Of a stretch of DNA of 64,000 bases, positions 25,973 to 35,011 are shown piece by piece. The notes beneath the pieces are model-generated. The model did no database searches and was not told the DNA's origin. It saw only the letters and a list, made by a program, of their open reading frames with translations. Position numbers and translations under genes: made by a program. Positions within the stretch are counted from its first letter, which is position 1. Each line of letters opens with the position of its first letter. This DNA comes from an uncultured Lachnospiraceae bacterium (GTDB lineage: Bacteria; Bacillota; Clostridia; Lachnospirales; Lachnospiraceae): NCBI GenBank assembly GCA_947631955.1, contig CANRNJ010000003.1, forward strand, positions 124,001-188,000. Direction: 5' to 3'.

Positions 25973-27607
25973 TCAACGGCCGTTTTTCTTCTTTTTTATC
26001 TTCTGAAAGACCGCATAGGCGATGATAAACAGCCATGCCGCCGCCAAAGACGCCAACAGGATCACCGATGTGTCCGGCAGAGGACCGAGATCCCGGCCGT
26101 CTGCAGCCATACGGTTCCCCATGCTTCCGGCCTGATCCAGCCGGTACAGAGATGAAATATCGTCGAACAGCGCCGCTGTATACTCCTCGTCAATCGTCGT
26201 CTGTCCTCTCCTGACGCTTTTTACGGTATTTTCAATAAGCTGCCCGGATGCATCCCTCAGGGACGCGGATCCGGCAAACACCGGCGTCACAAAGGTATGT
26301 CCGATGTTGTCCAGCATCAGTCTGGCCGCGCGGATCTTTACGTCATAATGCACGTCGTTGTCCGTGCCTGCCGCTGCCAGATAGTCCTGATATTCCTCAG
26401 ACTGCTGCGCCTTTGAAGTCACCGGCACATAGCCTTCCGTTTCCGAATATGCGATCTGCACATCATTGGTGAGCAGATACTGCGTAAAAAGCCATGAAGC
26501 CATGACTTCCTGCGGATCTTTTTTGTTGAATACACAGACGGAAGGCCCCTGAGAGATCATATAAGGCTTATCCGTATCGAACTGTGGGATCATCATGACT
26601 TCCGTGTCAAACCGGACGATCTTGTCTTCGCTGATATCCGACAGGGGCGCGTCCGTTCCCATCCATGTGGCGCCGGCCGTCGAATCCACCGCAAAGATGC
26701 ACTGTCCGGCGTTCAGGAAGTTGGCCGGGTAACTGGAGATCTTAAACGTCGAAAAAGCTCCCGTGCGCGCATGTTCCGCTATCGTCCTGAGCAGGCCGCC
26801 CGTCGTGTCGTTAAAAAGCAGTATGTCCCCCGCATCCGTGGAGTATCCGGCGTCCTTCTGTTTAAGCATCTGGATCATCATATTATCCGTCGATTTATAG
26901 ATAAAAGGGATCAGCACTTTCTGTCCGTTGACAAGGTAATTCCCCTCTTCGTCTTTTGCAAGCGCCGCCTCGGAAACTTCCCATACGAAATCCCATGTCA
27001 GGGTTTCGGGAAGCTTGTACCCCAGTTTCTCCACATAGGTCTTATTGACATAGCACGCCTCCGTGGAACGCATGTAAGGAAGCGCATAATAATGTCCGTC
27101 GATCATACATTCATCCAGAAAATCCGGAATGATCTCGTCAAACGACGGGGAGTCAAACCGCACGTCGCTTCCGCCGAAGCCGTATCTTTCATCCCTGATC
27201 AGATCGTCAAGCGGAACGACCTGATTGACACCGGTCAGATAAGTTGCTATGTGATCCGGATAGGTGATGCATACGTTTGGAGTCGTGTCGGTGGCGATAT
27301 TGGTGATCACATCGTTATAGATCTTTCCATAATCCGTGTACAGACGCAGATTGACGGTAATGTTAGGATAGGTCTTCTCAAAATCATCGATCGCCTTTTC
27401 ATAGATCTCCGTCTGCGTTTTGTTCGTATCGTTTTTGGCCCAGAACGTGATCTCGTAGTTTCGTGTCATATCAAAGGTTTCCGGCATCTCAAAAGCGGGA
27501 AGCCCCTCGCGTCCGTGGCATCCCGTCAGCGCTGTCAGGCAGACCGCCGCCGCTGCCACAGCCACGCGTCTAATCATATCTCGCCATAACCTGTCATTAC
27601 TCTTCAT
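25973..27607 (-). CDS. ABC transporter solute-binding protein with lipobox and a C-terminal membrane helix
   Basis: 544 residues. Lipoprotein signal (RRVAVAAAAVCLTALTGC, Cys 30). The rest is a family 1 extracellular binding protein of the sugar/glycerol-3-phosphate type (ITFWAKNDTNKTQTEIYEKA, FEKTYPNITVNLRLYTDYGK, EACYVNKTYVEKLGYKLPETLTWD). Near 515-540 it carries a second hydrophobic segment, SVILLASLAAAWLFIIAYAV, followed by QKIKKKKNGR. This is unusual for a binding protein and suggests anchoring at both ends. Its ATG shares one base with the stop of the upstream permease. The ligand is unknown. It is the last gene of the importer operon. Confidence 0.9.
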   Translation of the reverse strand: MKSNDRLWRDMIRRVAVAAAAVCLTALTGCHGREGLPAFEMPETFDMTRNYEITFWAKNDTNKTQTEIYEKAIDDFEKTYPNITVNLRLYTDYGKIYNDVITNIATDTTPNVCITYPDHIATYLTGVNQVVPLDDLIRDERYGFGGSDVRFDSPSFDEIIPDFLDECMIDGHYYALPYMRSTEACYVNKTYVEKLGYKLPETLTWDFVWEVSEAALAKDEEGNYLVNGQKVLIPFIYKSTDNMMIQMLKQKDAGYSTDAGDILLFNDTTGGLLRTIAEHARTGAFSTFKISSYPANFLNAGQCIFAVDSTAGATWMGTDAPLSDISEDKIVRFDTEVMMIPQFDTDKPYMISQGPSVCVFNKKDPQEVMASWLFTQYLLTNDVQIAYSETEGYVPVTSKAQQSEEYQDYLAAAGTDNDVHYDVKIRAARLMLDNIGHTFVTPVFAGSASLRDASGQLIENTVKSVRRGQTTIDEEYTAALFDDISSLYRLDQAGSMGNRMAADGRDLGPLPDTSVILLASLAAAWLFIIAYAVFQKIKKKKNGR

Positions 27608-28482
27608 CAGCCCTTTGTTCCTCCTCTGGATACCCCCTCCATTACCTTCTTTCTGAAGATCAGAAACAGCACGATAAGAGGAACGGAGATCACGACTACC
27701 GCCGCCATCATCGCGGGAATGTTTTCACGTCCGAACCCATTTTCCCGGATCTCCTGAATCCCGTTTGAAACGAGAAAATAACGCGGATCATCCGTGATAA
27801 GCCTCGGCCAAACATAGGAATTCCAACACTCGATCACCTTTAAGATCGTGATCGTTACAAGCGTCGGTTTGGAGATCGGTATCATGACACGGATCAAATA
27901 TTTCAGATCCGACGTGCCATCGACCTTTGCCGCCTGATACAGGTTGTCCGGTATCTGTTCAAAGTTCTCCTTTAACAGATATAGATAAAACACCGATGTG
28001 ACGGACGGCAGGATCAGTCCGGCAAAAGAATTGCGCATATCAAGGTCGGTGATCGTGATAAAATTGGTGATGATCACCAGTTCGTTCGGGATCATCATCA
28101 TGGACAGGAACAATACGAACGCCGCATTTTTACCCCGGAATTCAAGCCGTGCAAAGGCAAACGCCGCCAGAGTAATGACAACCAGCATAATGGCCGTCGT
28201 AATCACCGTAAATATCAGCGTATTGAGCAGATACCTTCCGAGGGATACCGCCGTAAAAGCATCCGCATAATTCCGGAGCGTAGGCGAAAGCGTATAGAAT
28301 TTCGGGATATATTCCGAATTGTACGCGCCGTAACTCTTGAGCGATGTCAATATCATCCAGTAAAACGGAAACAGAACAATGACTGCCCAGACCGCCAGAA
28401 ACAGATAAGTTATCGTATGCGCCGCAATGCTTTTCGCTCTGGCTGTCTTTTCTATTTTGTCATAATCCGACTGATGATTCAT
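27607..28482 (-). CDS. ABC transporter permease, MalG/UgpE type
   Basis: 291 residues from the ATG at 28482 (GGGGAT upstream); an ATG four codons earlier is possible. Six membrane helices expected. The coupling loop is YQAAKVDGTSDLKYLIRVMIPISKPTL near 197-222, and the N-terminus AAHTITYLFLAVWAVIVLFPFYWMI is typical. It pairs with the second permease 28628-29533. A 145-base gap with three hairpins separates the two. Confidence 0.93.
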   Translation of the reverse strand: MNHQSDYDKIEKTARAKSIAAHTITYLFLAVWAVIVLFPFYWMILTSLKSYGAYNSEYIPKFYTLSPTLRNYADAFTAVSLGRYLLNTLIFTVITTAIMLVVITLAAFAFARLEFRGKNAAFVLFLSMMMIPNELVIITNFITITDLDMRNSFAGLILPSVTSVFYLYLLKENFEQIPDNLYQAAKVDGTSDLKYLIRVMIPISKPTLVTITILKVIECWNSYVWPRLITDDPRYFLVSNGIQEIRENGFGRENIPAMMAAVVVISVPLIVLFLIFRKKVMEGVSRGGTKG

Positions 28483-28490
28483 ACTGATCC

Positions 28491-28621
28491 CCATTCCGGA
28501 GCGTTCTCGCGACGGGACGGCGGCGCGAATCTCAAATTCGCGTCTGCCATCATGGGAATCTGTGACGCTCCGGCACAAATTCCCGTGTGAGGAATCAGCA
28601 CATCAGTGTGATTTCTCACAC
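28491..28621. repeat. Cluster of three hairpins between the permease genes
   Basis: Hairpins: CGCGAAT/ATTCGCG (28524-28542); GGGAAT-C-TGTG paired with CACA-A-ATTCCC (28554-28584); and a 13-base stem GTGTGAGGAATCA/TGATTTCTCACAC with one mismatch and an 11-base loop (28585-28621). None has a T-run. CCATTCCGGAGCGTT at 28491-28505 repeats the sequence at 17917, and GACGCTCCGG at 28564-28573 is its partial inverse. May stabilise or process the mRNA. Confidence 0.65.
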
Positions 28622-28627
28622 TACGCC

Positions 28628-29533
28628 TCACAAACTGTAATTTTTCTTACTAATCAACAGATTGATACAGGTGATCGTAAACACGATCGCAAACAAAATG
28701 ACCGCCGCTGCGGATGCAAAAGACGGATACCCGCCGCTGTCGCCGTAAAGCATGTCATAGACATACCCTACGATCGTATTCATCCCCGCCGCGTTCAGAT
28801 TCGTTCCAAACAGAGCGACCACGTCGCTGTAAGCCTTAAATGCACCGATAAATCCCGTGATGACCAGATAAAATATCATCGGCGAGATCATGGGCAGCGT
28901 GATCCGCGCGAAAGTCCTGAATCTGGAAGTCCCGTCCACCTGCGCGGCCCGGTAATAATCCGGGTTGACAGACGCAAGCGCGCTGGTCAGGATCAGGATC
29001 TTAAACGGCATGACCACCCATATCGTATAAAAACACAGGACAAACATTTTGGCCCAATAGGGGCCGTCGATAAAATCTACGCTGTTTCCGCCGAACCATG
29101 TGATAAAAAGATTGATCAATCCATCGGAATACGCCGTCTTTTTAAACAGGATCATGAACACCATGCCTACCGCCAGCGTATTGGTCACATAGGGCAGAAA
29201 ATAAACGGTCTGAAACAGATCCCTCAACGGTTTGATGGAACTCAGCCCCAGAGAGATGAGAAGCGCGATCCCCGTGGATAACGGGACGGTAATAATCACC
29301 AGAAGGAACGTATTCTTCACCGCCTGCAGAAAATAAGGATCGTGCAGCACATAAGAATAATTATATCCGCCCGTGCCCATGTACGTCTGAGAGGCGGAAT
29401 TATAGCCCTCCTCAAACGAATAGATAAACACATCTACAAGAGGATACACCATGAAAACACCAAGAAAAAGCAGCGCCGGCAGAAGATACAGCCATCCTTT
29501 CAGTCCGCTGTTCCATTGCTTCTTAAACATCAT
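28628..29533 (-). CDS. ABC transporter permease, MalF/UgpA type
   Basis: 301 residues with six expected membrane helices. N-terminus LKGWLYLLPALLFLGVFMVYPLVDVFIYSF, and the coupling loop YRAAQVDGTSRFRTFARITLPMISPM near 210-235. GGAG precedes the ATG by seven bases; it begins two bases after the stop of the ATPase gene. It forms the membrane channel together with the MalG-type permease. Confidence 0.94.
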   Translation of the reverse strand: MMFKKQWNSGLKGWLYLLPALLFLGVFMVYPLVDVFIYSFEEGYNSASQTYMGTGGYNYSYVLHDPYFLQAVKNTFLLVIITVPLSTGIALLISLGLSSIKPLRDLFQTVYFLPYVTNTLAVGMVFMILFKKTAYSDGLINLFITWFGGNSVDFIDGPYWAKMFVLCFYTIWVVMPFKILILTSALASVNPDYYRAAQVDGTSRFRTFARITLPMISPMIFYLVITGFIGAFKAYSDVVALFGTNLNAAGMNTIVGYVYDMLYGDSGGYPSFASAAAVILFAIVFTITCINLLISKKNYSL

Positions 29534-29535
29534 AT

Positions 29536-30675
29536 CTAATCTCCATTCCGCCGCTGCCGGACTTCATAATCGATCTTTTCTTCCGTCCTGCGGTCAAACA
29601 GGAAAACCTTGCGCGGCAGCACGTCAAAACGTATCGGACTGCCCTCCGGCTTATGACGCGCCTCTTGCGTCAAACGATCTTCCGCTCCGACGATGGAACG
29701 GACCGCAGGCCCCGCAGCCGCATCGTTCACGGAAACGACGCTGATATCGCGCCCCATCACTTCCACGCCGCGCAGCGTACAACCGAGCGCCCCTTTGTCA
29801 TTCAGGACAAAGCCTTCCGGCCGGATCCCGACATAGACTTCCTGATCCATGACTCCCTTAAGGTCCAGCACAGCGTCGCCGCCGATCCATAACCTGCCGT
29901 CCCTGATACGCCCGTCAAAAACGTTGATGGGCGGCGTTCCCAGAAACTTAGCCACAAACAGATTCGCAGGGCTGTCGTACACTTCCTGCGGCTTTCCGAT
30001 CTGCTGGACGACGCCGTCTTTCATTACAATGATCAGATCCGAAATGCTCATTGCCTCTTCCTGATCGTGGGTGACAAAGATCGTCGTGATCTTCGTTTCC
30101 CGCTGGATCCGCCGGATCTCTTCCCGCGTCTGGATCCTCAGACGCGCGTCAAGATTGGAAAGAGGTTCATCCAGAAGAAGGACTTTCGGTCTTTTGACAA
30201 GCGCTCTGGCTATGGCCACACGCTGCTGCTGTCCGCCGGACAGTTCACGCGGCCTACGGTCCATCAATCCGTCGATCTGCACCAGTCTGGCCGCTTCATC
30301 CACTTTTTTCTGCATCTCTTCCTTGGACAGCCTGTCTTTCCCTTTAAGATTTTCAAGCGGGAACAAAATATTCTGTCTGACGGTCAGATGAGGATACAGG
30401 GCGTAATTCTGAAACACCAGACCGATCCCCCTGTTTTCCGGCGGAAGATCGGTCACATCATCCTCTCCGAAAAAAATCGACCCCTCCGTCGGCTTTAACA
30501 GACCGCTGATCAGATTGAGCACGGTGCTCTTGCCGCATCCGGACGGGCCTAAGAGTCCGATCAGCCTGCCGTCCGGGATCTCAAAAGTGAAATGATCGAC
30601 CGCTGTAACTTCATTGCGGTTCTTTTTGTCGCGACTCGGAAATTTCTTGGTCAGATTCTTTAATATAACTTCCAT
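29536..30675 (-). CDS. ABC transporter ATP-binding protein, UgpC/MsmK type
   Basis: 379 residues. Walker A GPSGCGKST near 42, Q-loop FQNYALYPHLTV, signature LSGGQQQRVAIARALVKRPK, Walker B VLLLDEPLSNLD, switch THDQEEA, then a C-terminal TOBE/OB region (from about 245) as in sugar importers. The N-terminus includes an extra RDKKNRNEVTAVDHF. First gene of ATPase-permease-permease-binding protein, the order of a family 1 carbohydrate importer. It starts 33 bases after the BaiN-like gene and may be read with it. Confidence 0.94.
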   Translation of the reverse strand: MEVILKNLTKKFPSRDKKNRNEVTAVDHFTFEIPDGRLIGLLGPSGCGKSTVLNLISGLLKPTEGSIFFGEDDVTDLPPENRGIGLVFQNYALYPHLTVRQNILFPLENLKGKDRLSKEEMQKKVDEAARLVQIDGLMDRRPRELSGGQQQRVAIARALVKRPKVLLLDEPLSNLDARLRIQTREEIRRIQRETKITTIFVTHDQEEAMSISDLIIVMKDGVVQQIGKPQEVYDSPANLFVAKFLGTPPINVFDGRIRDGRLWIGGDAVLDLKGVMDQEVYVGIRPEGFVLNDKGALGCTLRGVEVMGRDISVVSVNDAAAGPAVRSIVGAEDRLTQEARHKPEGSPIRFDVLPRKVFLFDRRTEEKIDYEVRQRRNGD

Positions 30676-30708
30676 TGTGTATACCAGTAACCTTTCTTGC
30701 AGCCTTCT

Positions 30709-32004
30709 TTACGGTCTTTCCACAGCCTGTTTTGCGGCGGCCCGTCCTGCCGTAAATCCGCTGCTCCATGCCCACTGTAGATTATATCCGCCGCAGATCC
30801 CGTCCACATCCAGTATCTCGCCCGCGAAATAAACTCCCGGCGCAAGGCTGGACTCCAGCTGCGGCGTCACTTCCCTGCAGTCTACGCCGCCGGCGCTCAC
30901 CTGCGCCTGTTCAAAGGAGTTGGTCCCCTTAACAGACACAATAAGCGAACGGAAAAGGTTTGTCAATTCTTTTCTCCTGCTGTCCGTCACGTCACAAACT
31001 TTCTCGCTCTCCCCGATACCCGCCAGTTTTAAGAGCAGGAGCCCCAGTTTTTTATTGACCAGTCCGGTCACAAACTGTTCCATCGTCTGACCACTCTGCC
31101 GCTCCCACCGCGGATTCCAGAACGCATCGGCCTCTCCGTTGCCCGCATCCTTCGGCAGATCCGGCATCAGGTCTATCCGGACGGACACGGAGCGCTTCTT
31201 ACGCAGGGCATACGCGGCATCTCTGCTAAGTTGAAAGACCGGTATGCCGGAGATCCCGTACTCCGTCCATTGCAGCTCGCCCCGGTCGGAAACGGTTTCG
31301 CGTCCGTCGATATACAGTGTCAGATCCGCGTCGCACCGCACGCCGGAAACGCGCCGGAAAAATGTTTCTTTACAGTGCAGCGCCGTCAGCGCAGGTACGA
31401 CGGGAACGATCCGGTGTCCAAGCTTCTCTGCCAGAATATAGCCGTTTCCGTCCGACCCGCTGTTAGGTGCTGCTTTCCCACCGCAGGCAAGGATCACCGC
31501 ATCATAATCCCTTTTTGTATGATCTGCCGTTTCTATCCGGATCCGGCCTTTGGGGGACGTCGCACCGTCGTCCGTTCCCGCATCCTTCCCGTTCCTCAGA
31601 GGAACGACGGCAATTACCTTCCGTTGTGTATGTATCGTGACGGAGAGCTGTTCCAGTTCATAGCGCAAAACGTCCAGAACGGTCGAAGCCTGTCCGCTTG
31701 CCGGATAGAGGTATCCGCCGCGGTCTTTGATCCGCATGCCAAGCCCTTCAAAAAAAGCTTTTGTTTCTGTGACGCCGTAGTTTTGGTATATCTGTTCGAT
31801 CAGTTTCAGGCCGCTGCCGTGATAACAGCCGCTGTCCATCTTTTCATTGGAAAAATTGCACCTGCCGTTGCCGGTGGATAAGATCTTCCTGCCGACCCTG
31901 TCATTTCTCTCGTATATCTCCACCTTGGCGCCTGCACGCGCTGCGTGGACAGCCGCTGCCATCCCCGCGGCCCCGCCGCCGACCACAGCAATCCTTCTGC
32001 TCAT
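30709..32004 (-). CDS. FAD-dependent oxidoreductase, HI0933/YhiN (BaiN-like) family
   Basis: 431 residues. N-terminal FAD motif IAVVGGGAAGMAAAVHAARAGAKVEIYERNDRVGRKILSTGNGRCNFSN is diagnostic. The middle contains LACGGKAAPNSGSDGNGYILAEKLGHRIVPVVPALTAL, and the C-terminus has QAQVSAGGVDCREV and GVYFAGEILDVDGICGGYNLQWAWSSG. Members are annotated as BaiN-like or aminoacetone-oxidase-family flavoproteins, but the substrate here is unknown. CGGAGG lies before the ATG. Confidence 0.93.
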   Translation of the reverse strand: MSRRIAVVGGGAAGMAAAVHAARAGAKVEIYERNDRVGRKILSTGNGRCNFSNEKMDSGCYHGSGLKLIEQIYQNYGVTETKAFFEGLGMRIKDRGGYLYPASGQASTVLDVLRYELEQLSVTIHTQRKVIAVVPLRNGKDAGTDDGATSPKGRIRIETADHTKRDYDAVILACGGKAAPNSGSDGNGYILAEKLGHRIVPVVPALTALHCKETFFRRVSGVRCDADLTLYIDGRETVSDRGELQWTEYGISGIPVFQLSRDAAYALRKKRSVSVRIDLMPDLPKDAGNGEADAFWNPRWERQSGQTMEQFVTGLVNKKLGLLLLKLAGIGESEKVCDVTDSRRKELTNLFRSLIVSVKGTNSFEQAQVSAGGVDCREVTPQLESSLAPGVYFAGEILDVDGICGGYNLQWAWSSGFTAGRAAAKQAVERP

Positions 32005-32052
32005 AATACCTCCGTTTATCTCTGCCTTCGTCCCAACCGCCGGATAAGCGGC

Positions 32053-32712
32053 TCAGCTTGAATAGGATTCCAGAAACGTATATACCTCGTCCTCTGTCGC
32101 CATATATTTTCCCTGAATGATCTCCGCCTTCAGGGCGTCGCTCAGGTTTTCCAGAAGGATCTCCGTATTGATATAGACCGTTTCCTTGTCCGCATAATAG
32201 ACCACTACAAAATGATCCGCGGCCATCAGATAGAAACCGGGATCCTCCTGTTTTTTCTCCTCCTGCGGCCTGTAATATTTACAGATAACGACTCTGTCCT
32301 TGGAAAAAGCCGTAAGTTCCGCCGTTTCAAACCCTCTCTCCAACTCGGCGAGCGGGGGATTATCGTCATAGATCTCCAGTTCCTGAAGCAGTTTTTCCCG
32401 ATCCAGTCCGATGTATTTGACCGGGATGCTCTCTTCCCTCTCCTCAATGGAACCGTCCGTCAGATCGACTTCCTCTATCAGATAGGCCGTGTCTGCGTTC
32501 ACGACGGAGAACTGCTCCGCCGCGGCCTCTATGACCTGTTCGTTTACAGCGTTTTCCTCGTAAGTCTGCCCCTGCGCGCGGACGGGCTCCTTCTGTGCGC
32601 GGAACCGGTTCGGGTAAAAGAACTGCTCCGCTTTCAGCGCGGTATATCCTCCGACCGCCAACATAACGCTTGATGATATAATAAAAAGACTGATACGTCT
32701 TAATAGCTTCAT
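32053..32712 (-). CDS. Membrane-anchored protein, possibly BofC C-terminal-like
   Basis: 219 residues. One N-terminal signal-anchor helix (ISLFIISSSVMLAVGGYTAL), then an extracytoplasmic part. Residues 95-215 (KYIGLDREKLLQELEIYDD, AELTAFSKDRVVICKYY, FYLMAADHFVVVYYADKETVYINTEI, GKYMATEDEVYTFLESY) resemble the C-terminal domain of BofC, a forespore regulator of sigma-K activation. This is recalled similarity, not a search result. No good ribosome site is visible upstream of the ATG. Single gene. Confidence 0.65.
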   Translation of the reverse strand: MKLLRRISLFIISSSVMLAVGGYTALKAEQFFYPNRFRAQKEPVRAQGQTYEENAVNEQVIEAAAEQFSVVNADTAYLIEEVDLTDGSIEEREESIPVKYIGLDREKLLQELEIYDDNPPLAELERGFETAELTAFSKDRVVICKYYRPQEEKKQEDPGFYLMAADHFVVVYYADKETVYINTEILLENLSDALKAEIIQGKYMATEDEVYTFLESYSS

Positions 32713-32806
32713 TCTTACATATAAACCTTCTTTTTCACGGATTTTATGTAATCAGTATCAGTCATTTTATAAAATTTATGCAGATTTCATCTTATTTTTT
32801 CGCTCT

Positions 32807-34468
32807 TTACAATACGCCTATGTTCCGTCCGAGCATAATGAAGAAAAAGCCGAGAGGGAGCCTTGACAGCTCCGCTTCCCCAATGACTCTTAAGATCATC
32901 AGAAACGTCACATAGAAAAACAGTCCGACCAGCACCCCGATCAGGATCGTAGGGACCGCGCCGAGAGGTTCTAGGAGAAAATGCGCGGTCAGGCCAACCG
33001 CCGCGCCGGATACCCCTGCGGCCGCCGCCGGGAAAAGGACTCCGCCGAACCATTCCTGTCTGTACTTTAAACTCCGGCTGACCAGAACAAAATCCAGTAC
33101 AGCGTAAACCGCGAAGAAAATGATCAGGGAATACAGAACGCCGTTCACTCCAAGCAGCGCTCTCTGCACCAGCAGATATGCGGACGCCGCATGTATGATC
33201 AGAGAGATCAGCGTCGTGGCCAGAAGCTCCCGCATCATATGCATCCGGTACATAAGCTGCCCGAACAGGAAACAGAAACCGTACAGCACGATCAAAACCG
33301 CGCCTTCCCGCACCCATACCGCCGCCTCGCTGTTGTCACCGCCAAACAGGGCGTCCAGAAGGGCCTTTGCCAGAACGGCCAGATAAATGGATATCGGAAA
33401 AGCCGCGATGCATATCCTGCGGACCGCCCTGCCGATCCGTTCCCGCATTACACGGTATTCTTCCCGCTCATATACACTACAGATCCTGCCCGGCATGGAA
33501 TAGACGTTCAGAACGGTAAACGCTGCGCCGACTCCGATCAGCACGGCACATTTTCCGTAGTAGTCGCCCCATATTGCCGTGCGCTGCGGCTCCATTTCCA
33601 GTTTGTTCATACAGTAACCGGCCATACGCTGATCGATCAGCATAAACAGATTGGACAGGATGGCCACAAGTCCAAGCGGCACACTGTTATCCAGTATCAG
33701 CCTCTGGATGGTATACTGCGTTTCCATCCGCCTGCTGTTGTCCATTCCCAATTTGCCCCTCAGTGTCCCGGAATAGATCACATATACGATCAGCAGATGA
33801 AGCGTCGTAATGATCTGTGACAGCATCACTCCCATCATCGCGCCCATCGCGCCGTAGGCGTAAGCCAGTGCGTCGTTCTGCTTTAAGGCCGCCACTTTTA
33901 ACCCGTATGTGTACAGCATATCGGAGCAGAACACCGCGGCAGCCGCCATGGAGATGCTCTCCACATACTGCGAGTGCGCCGTGAGCATACCCAGTCCATA
34001 CCCGTTGAAATATCCGCGGAACGTTCCGATAAAGGACGCAAAGACTACGACCGGCGCCGCCGCCATGACCGCCATGCGCGAATAAGGCTCCAGCGCAAGG
34101 ATCCCGGCGATCTTGGATGCCAGTGCAGCAAGAAGGACCGCCGCCGCCATGCTGACCACAAAGTCCATAAAAAACGCGGTGCGGAAGACTTTCTTTGCGT
34201 TGCGGTATTGTTCCCTTTTCACCCGGTAGCGGATGATACCGGTCAATGCTGCCGTAATGCTGTAGGACGTAAAAAGCGTCAGCAGAAAAAAGATCTCGAA
34301 CGCCGGCGCGAACATTCCCACGCCGCTGCTCCCCATCGTCTTATACAGCGGTATGCGCATGATCAGAATGATGGCATAAGAAAGCACCCCCGCATACTGC
34401 GCCAACGGATTCTTGACCGCTCTGTTGAACAGGCTCCCCTGAATATTTTCTTTCTTTCGTATTCTCAT
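32807..34468 (-). CDS. Polysaccharide/lipid flippase of the MOP superfamily (SpoVB/MurJ-like)
   Basis: 553 residues from the ATG at 34468; an ATG at 34507, directly after the ybeY stop, is the alternative and neither has a strong ribosome site. About 12-14 membrane helices. LIMRIPLYKTMGSSGVGMFAPAFEIFFLLT and GTFRGYFNGYGLGMLTAHSQYVE match the first helix pairs of SpoVB-like exporters. Likely moves a lipid-linked precursor across the membrane, possibly for wall or spore cortex synthesis, but a general oligosaccharide role is as likely. It follows ybeY closely and takes the position where dgkA/cdd/era are found in Bacillus. Confidence 0.85.
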   Translation of the reverse strand: MRIRKKENIQGSLFNRAVKNPLAQYAGVLSYAIILIMRIPLYKTMGSSGVGMFAPAFEIFFLLTLFTSYSITAALTGIIRYRVKREQYRNAKKVFRTAFFMDFVVSMAAAVLLAALASKIAGILALEPYSRMAVMAAAPVVVFASFIGTFRGYFNGYGLGMLTAHSQYVESISMAAAAVFCSDMLYTYGLKVAALKQNDALAYAYGAMGAMMGVMLSQIITTLHLLIVYVIYSGTLRGKLGMDNSRRMETQYTIQRLILDNSVPLGLVAILSNLFMLIDQRMAGYCMNKLEMEPQRTAIWGDYYGKCAVLIGVGAAFTVLNVYSMPGRICSVYEREEYRVMRERIGRAVRRICIAAFPISIYLAVLAKALLDALFGGDNSEAAVWVREGAVLIVLYGFCFLFGQLMYRMHMMRELLATTLISLIIHAASAYLLVQRALLGVNGVLYSLIIFFAVYAVLDFVLVSRSLKYRQEWFGGVLFPAAAAGVSGAAVGLTAHFLLEPLGAVPTILIGVLVGLFFYVTFLMILRVIGEAELSRLPLGFFFIMLGRNIGVL

Positions 34469-34507
34469 ATCCAACCCATTTCCTTTTATCCCATTGCCGG
34501 ATCCCAT

Positions 34508-35011
34508 TCAGTCATTTCTCGTAATGCCAAGCTGTGTGAGGACAGCCTCCTGTTTTGCTTCCATGACGCCGGCCTCCTGCTCCTCCATATGATCGTAGCC
34601 GCACAGATGAAACATGCTGTGGGCCGTCAAAAAAGCAAATTCCCGGTAAACGCTGTGTCCGTACTCTTCGGCCTGCGCCATGACGCGGTCTGTCGAGATA
34701 ATAATGTCGCCGAGCACCAATTCGCCGCTGTCCGGGTCAAAATGATCCGCTTCACCCGACTCCACAGCCGAAAAGTCACCGGCTCTCTCAAACGATATGT
34801 TGGGAAACGACAATACGTCCGTTTCCCGGTCGATCCCCCGGTATTCCCGGTTGAACTGGCGGATCCCCTCGTTGTCCGTCAAGAGCAGGCTTACCGTCGT
34901 TTCATAAGGGCAGCCTTCCATTTCCATGACCGCTTCCATGATCCGCTGTAAAGTGTCCTGAACGTCAAACGGCATACAGACTTCCGTTTCATTTTCAACG
35001 TAAGAAGTCAT
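34508..35011 (-). CDS. ybeY: Endoribonuclease YbeY (rRNA maturation factor)
   Basis: 167 residues from the ATG at 35011 with GGAGAAA nine bases upstream; the frame is open further but lies inside the preceding gene. The zinc motif H-x3-H-x5-H is present (HSMFHLCGYDH near 132-142). DRETDVLSFP and LGDIIISTDRVMAQAEEYGH are family marks. Acts in 16S rRNA 3' maturation and ribosome quality control. Its start overlaps the end of the HD-like gene by 17 bases. Confidence 0.96.
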   Translation of the reverse strand: MTSYVENETEVCMPFDVQDTLQRIMEAVMEMEGCPYETTVSLLLTDNEGIRQFNREYRGIDRETDVLSFPNISFERAGDFSAVESGEADHFDPDSGELVLGDIIISTDRVMAQAEEYGHSVYREFAFLTAHSMFHLCGYDHMEEQEAGVMEAKQEAVLTQLGITRND

